Below are positions 17,062 to 24,858 of a stretch of DNA of 32,027 nt, piece after piece. Numbering within the stretch: position 1 is the first letter of the stretch; each line of letters begins with the position of its first letter. The translations under genes were made by a program, and so were the position numbers. This stretch comes from Gammaproteobacteria bacterium (GTDB taxonomy: Bacteria > Pseudomonadota > Gammaproteobacteria > Eutrophobiales > Eutrophobiaceae). The notes below the pieces were generated by a model, which saw only the letters and a list, made by a program, of their open reading frames with translations, searched no databases and was not told where the DNA came from. The DNA lies in NCBI GenBank assembly GCA_030829955.1, contig JAURNY010000008.1, positions 1-32,027 on the forward strand, given 5' to 3'.

Positions 17062-20000
17062 ATGAAATGTTATGTCCCTTTTTATTCTCGATTAATTAAG
17101 TCATTTATGACTGCCACCTATATTGTATTTGCCGGATTTTATTCGCCGATAACAATGGCTGAGTTTGACCCTGTAAATGATGACACTGATATCTTTTTAG
17201 CAAACCCTGAATTACCTGCTAACAGACCAAACGTATTAATCATTCTTGATAACACTGCTAACTGGAGCCGAAATGTTGGGGGACAGTCAATCGCGATTAA
17301 TGAATTATCAGCACTATCTAATGTTGTTAATAACTTGGATGACGAGTTTAATATTGGTTTGATGTTATTCCCTGAAACGGGCGCAGGAAATGATAATGTT
17401 GACGGTGGTTATTTGCGTTTTGGTATTCGTCAAATGGATAACACCAATAGGACATCCCTTGCCAATATTGTTGCGGGTCTTGATCAAAATGGCGATAAAG
17501 GTAATAACAACACCGTTTCTCTCGCAATGATGGAAGCCTATCGATACTTTGCGGGTAAAGACAACAGAGCTAGCCATGGTAAAGAAAAAACTGACTATGA
17601 TGGTAATGATGGCGGCGCTATCACCACTCCTTTTGAAGAAGGACTTGGCGATTACCCACTACCTGCATCACCTAACTCGACTACTAATTATGTATCACCT
17701 ATTACAGATGCTTGTCAGGATAGTTTTATTATTTACATTAGTAATGGCGCAGCTAATGAAAATGCATCTGCCCTCTCTGTATCTGAAACGGAATTAAGTT
17801 CATTAGGTTACGACACAAATAACATCATCAGCATTAACCCTGATGGTCAAGAAGGCAACTGGATGGATGAGTGGGCATATTACATGGCTAACTCCGATGT
17901 GAATGATGATATTGATGGTGATCAGCATGTTTATAGTTATGTAGTTGAGGTTGACCCTCAAACTACTGGTAACAATGATGATATGACCGCATTATTAAAA
18001 AGTGTGGCGCTAAAAGGTGAAGGTTCATATTTTGCTGTTTCTAGTGCTAACTCTGGTGCCGGCATCACTAACGCACTTAATGAAATATTTAGTGAAATTC
18101 AGGCAGTAAATAGCGTATTCGCATCAACCACATTACCAGTAAGTGTGAACGTGCGTGGTACTAACTTGAATCAGGTATACATCGGTGTATTCCGTCCTGA
18201 TGCTGAGAAGTCTCCACGTTGGTTTGGTAATTTAAAAATGTATCAACTGGGTTTTGATAATACGACAGACACATTATTTCTAGCAGACTCAACCGGTGCA
18301 GCAGCAGAAAACTCAACAACAGGTTTCGTCGATCCAAACGCAACCAGTTTTCATTCTTCTGCATCTACATTCTGGAGCTTTCGAGATGCTGACGAAAATG
18401 GAGCTGGCGGTGGTTCCGATGCGCCTGATGGCGATCTGGTTGAAAAAGGTGGTATTGCACAAAACCTTCGAGATGATCATGCATCAGATCAATCCAGTCG
18501 TAATTTATACACCTGCACATCATCTTGCGGTGTTGGCGATAGTTTATCATCAACAACATTTGATGTGGCTAATGCAGAAATTACTAATGCAGGCTTGGGA
18601 CTGGGTAGCATCGCAATTTCTACTCTTACGGGTTTTCAACAACAAGATATAACTTCGATATCTGACCAAAAACAAGCTGAATTTGCTTCAGCTCCAGGTG
18701 TAAGCGTCCAACTTTCTTCATTAACCAGTGTTATAAACAATCTAGAAAGTGTATCTTCAATCACGACATCGAGCCCCGCAGCGCTTGAGGATTTAACTAA
18801 CAATGCAACCACCAAAAGTATCTCCTCGTTAAATCGTGGTTCTGGTGGTTCAAAAAACATCGCCACATTAACAGCAGCGGATAGCCTTGGTTCGCAGGGT
18901 AGTAATATTACTATTCACGTTTCAGGCGTTGCTTCAAATGATTATAACGGTACATTTACCGCAACGATTACTACCGCTAATGGTAGGACGATGACCTATG
19001 ATACCGGTAACAGCAACCCCACTAACAATCCAACCATAACAGGTGCAACAGTTTCTGTAACAAGTTCGCTTGTCACAGGTACGTTAACCGGGCATACATT
19101 TAGCCCAGGTGACCAAATTACCATTGCCGGTGTCACACCTACCAGCTTTAATGGAACAGAAACCATCACATCTGTTAGCGGAAATACATTTACCTACTCT
19201 ACCGCTCCAACTCAGTTATCGCCGGTAACGGATATCACCGGTGCAACTGTAGCAGGTCCAAGTACGACAGCAACAGTAACACTTAGTGATGCGCCCGGTT
19301 CTGTCGACCAAGCAGCAACAACAGGATACTCTGTTGGTTCTTTTGTGACGATTAGTGGTGCAACACCGACTGAATATAATGGCACTTTTGCTATTTCTAG
19401 TATTGATAATGCTGGTGCTAATTTTAAGTTTACCTATGAAGTCGGGGCTCAACTCAATAGTGCGTCAGGTACCATTACCGCAGCAATAGGTAACTTTGTT
19501 ACTGCGGACACTCTTGTTGCACATGGTTTAGGTTTAGAAGATGTAACGATTCAAGGTGCTACTCAGACCGCTTATAACGGAGTATTTACTGCAACAGCCG
19601 TTGATGCAGATACATTTACCTATTTCACCAAGAAAAGCACAACCACATTAACTGCAACTACCAGCTCAACATTATTCGAAACACCAGTATCAAGCTTTGG
19701 TGATACTGGATTTATAACCTTTACCGACCATGGTCTAGTCACTGGTGACAGTATTGTGATAACCGGCGCAACACCTGGTACTTACAATGGCACATGGACT
19801 ATTACCAAAATTGATGATGATAGTTTTTCCTGGGATTTCGGTCCCGGTGCTGGTCCATCTGCAGCGGTTACTGTTGAACCTAGTTTCAGATTAAATAATG
19901 CCAGCGGTACTGCCTTAGCGATTGCTCCGAGTCACGGTTACAGTACAGGTGATACATTAGTCATTTCTGGTGCCGCCAATACTGAATACAATGGTACTTT

Positions 20001-22185
20001 TACCATTACACAAACCACCGCCGATACCTTTAGATACACTATGGCAACACTAGCCATTAATGTACAAGGTGACGCAGGCGGTACGATTGTTGCTGACAAA
20101 GAAACCACAACTGCTCAAGCGCGAGTCGTTAATCATGGTTTTACCACAGGTAATACTGTCGATATTGCCGGCGCTAGCCCAGCTACATTCAATGGCAGCT
20201 TCACGGTAACAGTAACAGACACCGATAACTTTACTTATACCATTGCATCTGCAGAAGGTGATGCTTCGGGATCCATGACAGCGAGTTCCGGCTCAGGTTC
20301 TTCAGGTGACCGTGCCAATTTAATTAACTGGGTGCGTGGCGCTGATAATCAGGAAGATGAAAATAACAATGGAAGTAACACTGACATACGTGCCTCCATA
20401 CATAGTGACGTATTGCATTCTCGACCTGCTGTTGTGAACTACAACCGTCATGGAAATGATGATGACGTTTATATCTTCTATGGTTCCAATGACGGTATTT
20501 TCCGAGGTGTCAAAGGGGGTGTTTCTCAAAGTGATGTTGGGGAACCTCAACCCTTTACCGAAGTATGGGGTTTTGTGGCAGAAGAATACTTTAGTCAGTT
20601 TAGTCGTTTACGTAACAATGAACCTATTATTAGTAGTTCTAACAAAAAACCATACTTTTTTGATGGTTCAATAGGTACATACACAAATGATGTCAATAAT
20701 GATGGTGTACTTAATCATGTAGATGGCGATCAGGTATGGATTTTTATATCCATGCGTCGCGGCAGCAGAACACTATATGCACTCGATGTGAGTAATCCTA
20801 TAGATCCTAAATTGCTCTGGAGAAAAACCAATAATAGCACCGGTTGGGCTGAACTAGGCCAAACATGGTCAGCACCAATCGTGACTACATTAGCTGTTGA
20901 CACTGACGGTGGTGGCGCTGCTGATGATGATGATGAGGATGTCGTTGTGATTTTTGGTGCAGGTTATGATGCTGTAGTTGAGGATTTAGACCCGGCTAAT
21001 ATAACTGCATTTAATGAGGACCAAGATGATGATGGTCAATTAGAAGTTGAAGATAATGCTGCTAACTACGAGAGAAGTATGGGACGCGGCATTTTTGTAG
21101 TTGATGCTTCAGATGGTGATATTATCTGGCAGGCAGGACCCTCATATTCAAATCCTGGCACACATACATTCCTAAGTGTCAGTGATATGGATTATGCCAT
21201 TCCATCTGATATCGTTGTGCTTTCCGACAAGAATAGTTCGGTAGATAACAGGGTTTATGTTGGTGATACTGGTGGACAATTATGGCGAGCTGATATTGGT
21301 GACAGTGATCCATCGAATTGGACCGTTACCAAAATAGCAAGTATTGCCGATCACTCTACTGTGGCAACCTACACTGACCCTGATGATCCATTAATTACTT
21401 ATGATTACTTTCCAGGAGTAAGAAAGTTTTTATTCCCACCTGATGTTGTTTATACAGACGATGGCTTTGATGCAGTATTGATAGGCACAGGTGACCGTGA
21501 ACATCCTTTTGATACGGGTGTAGAAAATCGTTTCTATATGTTTAAAGACACTAGTATTGGTGCGACTGTGGATGTCGGTTTCACGTTAATCTCAGAAGCC
21601 AGCATGTATGATGCAACAGATAACTGTATTCAGGAATGTAATGATGCTGATGCCGCTGCTGATGAAGTCATTCTTGATGGTGCAGACGGTTGGTACATAG
21701 AATTAGATGATGGTGAAAAAGTAGTTGGTAATGCAGTGACTTTGAATAATGTTACTTTCTTTAATACTAACGTACCAAGTTCAGTCGTTGGTAGTTCAAC
21801 CGCATGCACCAGTGATCTGGGTGAAGCCCGTCAGTACAAGGTGCAGTTCTCAAATGCGACTGCAATTGGCGATCAAAATATTGACGGTAGCACGGATTCA
21901 CTGGATAGGTTCACAAAACACGCTGGCGGTGGTTATCTTCCTTCGCCGGTTCCTGTGGTGGTTGAGATTAATGGTGAGATTCATGAAGGCGTGATATCTG
22001 GTGTGGCAGTAGAACAACCACCAGGTTCAACTCTCAATACAAGACTAAGAAAATTCTGGTTTAAAGAATCAGATCAAGATGGTTCTGCCGATGCAGGAGA
22101 CGATTCCGATGATGATGGGCCAGCGATACAGGTTGAGATTGGTGGTGAGATTTTTGAAGGCGGTGAATTTTTTGTGCCAGAATAA
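17062..22185 (+). CDS. pilY1: PilY1-type pilus adhesin/assembly factor with a tandem-repeat insertion
   Basis: Secreted protein of about 1707 residues; P. aeruginosa PilY1 has about 1160. The ATG at 17062 is preferred over 17056 because GGAG (17050-17053) then has proper spacing. A signal peptide ends near PITMA. A von Willebrand A-like region follows, starting PNVLIILDNTANW, a degenerate MIDAS, with SFIIYISNGAANEN later. Roughly residues 600-1073 are seven tandem repeats. The C-terminal PilY1 beta-propeller starts near SRPAVVNY and YIFYGSNDGIFRG, and includes QVWIFISMRRGSRTLYALDV, VVVIFGAGYDA and GRGIFVVDASDGDIIWQAG. EF-hand-like Asp/Asn loops occur at about 442, 1210 and 1320. It ends the pilE operon, closed by a terminator. 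The role is pilus tip priming, adhesion and probably Ca2+-tuned retraction. Confidence 0.93.
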   Translation: MKCYVPFYSRLIKSFMTATYIVFAGFYSPITMAEFDPVNDDTDIFLANPELPANRPNVLIILDNTANWSRNVGGQSIAINELSALSNVVNNLDDEFNIGLMLFPETGAGNDNVDGGYLRFGIRQMDNTNRTSLANIVAGLDQNGDKGNNNTVSLAMMEAYRYFAGKDNRASHGKEKTDYDGNDGGAITTPFEEGLGDYPLPASPNSTTNYVSPITDACQDSFIIYISNGAANENASALSVSETELSSLGYDTNNIISINPDGQEGNWMDEWAYYMANSDVNDDIDGDQHVYSYVVEVDPQTTGNNDDMTALLKSVALKGEGSYFAVSSANSGAGITNALNEIFSEIQAVNSVFASTTLPVSVNVRGTNLNQVYIGVFRPDAEKSPRWFGNLKMYQLGFDNTTDTLFLADSTGAAAENSTTGFVDPNATSFHSSASTFWSFRDADENGAGGGSDAPDGDLVEKGGIAQNLRDDHASDQSSRNLYTCTSSCGVGDSLSSTTFDVANAEITNAGLGLGSIAISTLTGFQQQDITSISDQKQAEFASAPGVSVQLSSLTSVINNLESVSSITTSSPAALEDLTNNATTKSISSLNRGSGGSKNIATLTAADSLGSQGSNITIHVSGVASNDYNGTFTATITTANGRTMTYDTGNSNPTNNPTITGATVSVTSSLVTGTLTGHTFSPGDQITIAGVTPTSFNGTETITSVSGNTFTYSTAPTQLSPVTDITGATVAGPSTTATVTLSDAPGSVDQAATTGYSVGSFVTISGATPTEYNGTFAISSIDNAGANFKFTYEVGAQLNSASGTITAAIGNFVTADTLVAHGLGLEDVTIQGATQTAYNGVFTATAVDADTFTYFTKKSTTTLTATTSSTLFETPVSSFGDTGFITFTDHGLVTGDSIVITGATPGTYNGTWTITKIDDDSFSWDFGPGAGPSAAVTVEPSFRLNNASGTALAIAPSHGYSTGDTLVISGAANTEYNGTFTITQTTADTFRYTMATLAINVQGDAGGTIVADKETTTAQARVVNHGFTTGNTVDIAGASPATFNGSFTVTVTDTDNFTYTIASAEGDASGSMTASSGSGSSGDRANLINWVRGADNQEDENNNGSNTDIRASIHSDVLHSRPAVVNYNRHGNDDDVYIFYGSNDGIFRGVKGGVSQSDVGEPQPFTEVWGFVAEEYFSQFSRLRNNEPIISSSNKKPYFFDGSIGTYTNDVNNDGVLNHVDGDQVWIFISMRRGSRTLYALDVSNPIDPKLLWRKTNNSTGWAELGQTWSAPIVTTLAVDTDGGGAADDDDEDVVVIFGAGYDAVVEDLDPANITAFNEDQDDDGQLEVEDNAANYERSMGRGIFVVDASDGDIIWQAGPSYSNPGTHTFLSVSDMDYAIPSDIVVLSDKNSSVDNRVYVGDTGGQLWRADIGDSDPSNWTVTKIASIADHSTVATYTDPDDPLITYDYFPGVRKFLFPPDVVYTDDGFDAVLIGTGDREHPFDTGVENRFYMFKDTSIGATVDVGFTLISEASMYDATDNCIQECNDADAAADEVILDGADGWYIELDDGEKVVGNAVTLNNVTFFNTNVPSSVVGSSTACTSDLGEARQYKVQFSNATAIGDQNIDGSTDSLDRFTKHAGGGYLPSPVPVVVEINGEIHEGVISGVAVEQPPGSTLNTRLRKFWFKESDQDGSADAGDDSDDDGPAIQVEIGGEIFEGGEFFVPE
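18859..20286 (+). repeat. seven tandem protein-coding repeats inside pilY1
   Basis: Seven degenerate modules of 66-76 codons share the pattern H-G-(hydrophobic)-x-x-G-D-x-(V/I)-x-I-x-G-A-x-x-x-x-(Y/F)-N-G-(T/S/V)-F, a short beta segment, then D-(T/S/N)-F-x-(Y/W). The conserved N-G pairs are encoded at 18946, 19150, 19378, 19576, 19786, 19990 and 20191, giving spacings of 204, 228, 198, 210, 204 and 201 bases, all in frame. At DNA level the copies have diverged, so the expansion is old or selected. The pattern resembles beta-rich repeats found in phage tail and surface proteins. Confidence 0.85.
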
Positions 22186-22187
22186 AT

Positions 22188-22218
22188 AAAAAAAGGCCGG
22201 AAACCTCGGCCTTTTTTT
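22188..22218. terminator. strong bidirectional terminator between pilY1 and a DUF4124 gene
   Basis: A perfect 12-bp stem, seven A residues plus GGCCG pairing with CGGCC plus seven T residues, closes a 7-base loop (GAAACCT). It begins 2 bases after the pilY1 stop. The T run works on either strand, so it can also end the convergent minus-strand gene. Confidence 0.92.
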
Positions 22219-22233
22219 ATAACCTTTGATTAA

Positions 22234-22689
22234 TTATTTACACCATTCTTTTACAAGATCATTCGCACTTTTTAATTCGGTTTGTCTTTTTTCTTCTGTA
22301 ATTCTAATTGCCGTGCCATCATCTTGCTGTATTAAACCTCTAGGTCTTGAGTAAGTGGACAACCTATCTTTTGCTATTTGGCAATTCTTTTCCTTCACTG
22401 CTTTGAATTGTTCCTGCTCTTCCGCCTTCTTTTTTTCTTCCAGGCGCTTATCTCTTAGTGCATTAACTTTCTCTTTCTCCTGCTTCATTCTTTCCAGTGA
22501 AGATTCAGATGCGGGCGATGTTTTTGGTTTAATGCTCTCTAAATCAACAACCCCTTGATTTGGAGGAGTTTGCGTATAATGGACATTACCATCGCTATCT
22601 ACCCACTTATAAAACTCAGCATAAACCAAGTTTGAACTGACAAGTAAGCCAGATAATGCAAAAAAATAAAATTGTGGTTTTCTTATCAT
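22234..22689 (-). CDS. secreted DUF4124 domain protein
   Basis: Protein of 151 residues. A signal peptide (cut after about VYA, residue 24) is followed at once by a DUF4124 motif, EFYKWVDSDGNVHYTQTPP. A highly charged coiled-coil-like middle (about residues 64-100, rich in Glu, Lys and Gln) follows, then a C-terminal part with cysteines. DUF4124 is a short beta motif of periplasmic proteins with unknown function, common in gammaproteobacteria and often found near pilus or envelope genes. The gene converges with pilY1 across a shared terminator and diverges from a second DUF4124 gene, leaving a 173-base intergenic space. Confidence 0.8.
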   Translation of the reverse strand: MIRKPQFYFFALSGLLVSSNLVYAEFYKWVDSDGNVHYTQTPPNQGVVDLESIKPKTSPASESSLERMKQEKEKVNALRDKRLEEKKKAEEQEQFKAVKEKNCQIAKDRLSTYSRPRGLIQQDDGTAIRITEEKRQTELKSANDLVKEWCK

Positions 22690-22862
22690 TCTATTTCTCT
22701 AAACCATTAATCTTTAGTTGAACATCTTACTTAACAAACTTTGTATAATATTTCATTTAAATATTCAAAATATACAACAAAAGCGTAAAATACTAGCCTA
22801 ATAAGTTAGAAAAAATACCCTTGATAAAAGTTTGTAATTTAATCAAATCCAAGGATAAGCCT

Positions 22863-23366
22863 GTGAAACGACTAATATTATCTTTATTATTTTTGATTGT
22901 TCATACCACTTACACTTCGGCTGCAGTGAAAGTTGTTGAATGCAAGGATGCTGAGGGCAATATATTTTTCAGCAAAACTTGTCCGCCAGGCAGTGAAGTC
23001 CTTGATGAAAAGAAAATTGCGACAGGCTCAAAAGCTGCTCAAGAAAATGTAACAAGCAAAGCACCAATAAGAACATCTTCTATATCCGGTACTATGTACA
23101 TGATTCCAAGCTGTAGCCCCTGCGATGGCGTTAGAGAACTATTTAAGGCAAATAGTATTCCGTTGACTGAAAAGAATGTTGAAGGCAACATTGATTTACA
23201 AACAGAACTAACAGAATTAAATGGTTCATTAAATGTCCCTATCACCGTCATCGGCGATAGAAAGCTATCCGGATACAACCGTTCAGAACTGATTTCTGCT
23301 CTTAAAGATGCTGGCTGGCAAGATCCAAACGAAGTGAAGGAAGAAACACCTGAACCAGAACCCTAA
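22863..23366 (+). CDS. secreted DUF4124-glutaredoxin fusion protein
   Basis: Protein of 167 residues. A GTG start at 22863 is chosen because AAGGA lies 7 bases upstream and a signal peptide (KRLILSLLFLIVHTTYTSA) begins directly there; an upstream TTG at 22821 is in frame but less likely. After cleavage comes a DUF4124-like segment with two cysteines (VVECKDAEGNIFFSKTCPPG). A glutaredoxin-like domain follows, with the redox motif Cys-Ser-Pro-Cys (SCSPCDGVRELF), the cis-proline region NVPITVIGDRKLSGYNRSEL and a C-terminal helix. A periplasmic thiol-disulfide role is inferred. It converges on ispH with 14 bases between them and diverges from the other DUF4124 gene. Confidence 0.8.
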   Translation: MKRLILSLLFLIVHTTYTSAAVKVVECKDAEGNIFFSKTCPPGSEVLDEKKIATGSKAAQENVTSKAPIRTSSISGTMYMIPSCSPCDGVRELFKANSIPLTEKNVEGNIDLQTELTELNGSLNVPITVIGDRKLSGYNRSELISALKDAGWQDPNEVKEETPEPEP

Positions 23367-23380
23367 CCTTAAGACATTCG

Positions 23381-24334
23381 TTAAGCCTGAGCTTTTTCAT
23401 TAATTAATTCTCTAGGCAAAGAAAAGACGACCTTCTCCTGAATCCCGGGCTTTTCCTGAACAATTTTTGCACCCTTCTCTTTGAGTTTTGCAATAACTTC
23501 TTCCACCAAAACTTCTGGCGCAGATGCACCTGCTGTTAAACCAATATTCTTTACATTCTCTAACCACTCATCTTTAATCTCAGATGCATTATCAATTAAA
23601 TATGCAGGCACACCTTTTTTCTGAGAAATTTCTTTTAAACGCGTTGAGTTCGAACTGTTTGGAGAACCGACCACCAGTATCAAATCACAATTCGGAACCA
23701 GTTTCTTAACTGCATCCTGTCGATTTTGTGTGGCATAACAAATGTCTTCTTTCTTTGGTCCATCAATATTCGGAAAACGTTGACGTAGGGCATCAATCAC
23801 TTCAGCAGTATCATCCATGGACAATGTTGTTTGTGTTACAAATGCTAGAAAATCAGGATTCTTAACTTCCAGTTTCATCACATCTTCAACGGATTCGACA
23901 AGGTACATGCCACCTTCATCATTTCGGGCTTGGTATTGACCAATCGTACCCTCTACTTCAGGGTGTCCCTCGTGACCAATCAAGATACATTCACGACCTT
24001 CGTCCTGATATTTACCGACCTCCATATGAACTTTCGTTACGAGTGGACATATCGCATCAAATACTCGCAATTTTCTCTGCTGCGCAACTTCACGTACGGC
24101 TTTGGAAACACCATGTGCACTAAATATAACTGTTGAGTCATCAGGAACTTCATCAAGCTCTTCGACAAACACAGCGCCCTTATCACGAAGGGTATTTACC
24201 ACATATTTGTTATGTACAACTTCATGACGCACATAAACCGGCGCGCCAAATAATTGGAGTGCACGCTCAACGATTTCGATTGCACGATCTACACCGGCAC
24301 AAAAACCACGGGGATTAGCAAGTAAGATTTGCAT
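23381..24334 (-). CDS. ispH: 4-hydroxy-3-methylbut-2-enyl diphosphate reductase IspH
   Basis: Fe-S enzyme of 317 residues that reduces HMBPP to IPP and DMAPP in the last step of the MEP isoprenoid pathway. The three cluster cysteines are in RGFCAGV (Cys12), DAICPLV (Cys96) and [10 protein letters not shown] (Cys199). Conserved His residues sit in HEVVHN, SAHGV and [10 protein letters not shown], and TQTTLS is also present. The frame continues 25 codons upstream, but the ATG at 24334 gives the family N-terminus [19 protein letters not shown]. It is the last gene of the murJ-ribF-ileS-lspA-ispH run, 41 bases after lspA. The fkpB gene often found between lspA and ispH is absent. Confidence 0.96.
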   Translation of the reverse strand: MQILLANPRGFCAGVDRAIEIVERALQLFGAPVYVRHEVVHNKYVVNTLRDKGAVFVEELDEVPDDSTVIFSAHGVSKAVREVAQQRKLRVFDAICPLVTKVHMEVGKYQDEGRECILIGHEGHPEVEGTIGQYQARNDEGGMYLVESVEDVMKLEVKNPDFLAFVTQTTLSMDDTAEVIDALRQRFPNIDGPKKEDICYATQNRQDAVKKLVPNCDLILVVGSPNSSNSTRLKEISQKKGVPAYLIDNASEIKDEWLENVKNIGLTAGASAPEVLVEEVIAKLKEKGAKIVQEKPGIQEKVVFSLPRELINEKAQA

Positions 24335-24375
24335 GTATTTAAACCTATAGATTAAATTTTTTTCAGTATAACAAT

Positions 24376-24852
24376 TTACGACACATCTTTCGCCGGCTGA
24401 TTCAACCAAATCGCATCGATTATTAACATTATTGCCCCAATCGTAATAGAAGAGTCAGCGATATTAAATGCTGGCCAATGATTAGTTTGATAATATATAT
24501 CAATAAAATCTATTACATAACCAAGATAAATGCGATCAATTACATTACCGATTGCACCACCTAATACCAGCGCCAGCGCTACTAGTAGCCAGTAGTTATC
24601 TTTCTTTAAAGAACGCATCCAGAAAACAATAAAGAGACTGATAAGCATGGCAAGTCCGATAAAAAACCAGCGTTGCCAACCACCTGCATTACTAAGAAAA
24701 CTAAATGCGGCACCAGTATTATATAATAAGGTCAAATTAAACCCGGGAAAAATAGCAATACTCTCGTATAATGCTAACGAATTGACTGCAATTAACTTTG
24801 TTAATTGATCTAGCAAAATCACCAATGCAGACAAACCTAACCATTTAGTCAT
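24376..24852 (-). CDS. lspA: lipoprotein signal peptidase LspA
   Basis: Inner-membrane aspartyl protease of 158 residues that removes the signal peptide of diacylglyceryl-modified prolipoproteins. It has four hydrophobic helices. Conserved motifs are LDQLTK (N-terminal), [29 protein letters not shown] and FNIADSSI. By analogy with known LspA, the catalytic pair is Asp115 (VIDFI) and Asp133 (NIADS). Length is standard. Six bases separate it from the ileS stop upstream, the usual ileS-lspA coupling seen in most gammaproteobacteria. Confidence 0.97.
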   Translation of the reverse strand: MTKWLGLSALVILLDQLTKLIAVNSLALYESIAIFPGFNLTLLYNTGAAFSFLSNAGGWQRWFFIGLAMLISLFIVFWMRSLKKDNYWLLVALALVLGGAIGNVIDRIYLGYVIDFIDIYYQTNHWPAFNIADSSITIGAIMLIIDAIWLNQPAKDVS

Positions 24853-24858
24853 AATGAA

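Noticed and set aside
18859-20286. Repeat region of pilY1 as a CRISPR array or recent DNA duplication
   Set aside because: The repeats are conserved as protein, not as DNA. Copies differ at many bases and the reading frame is intact.
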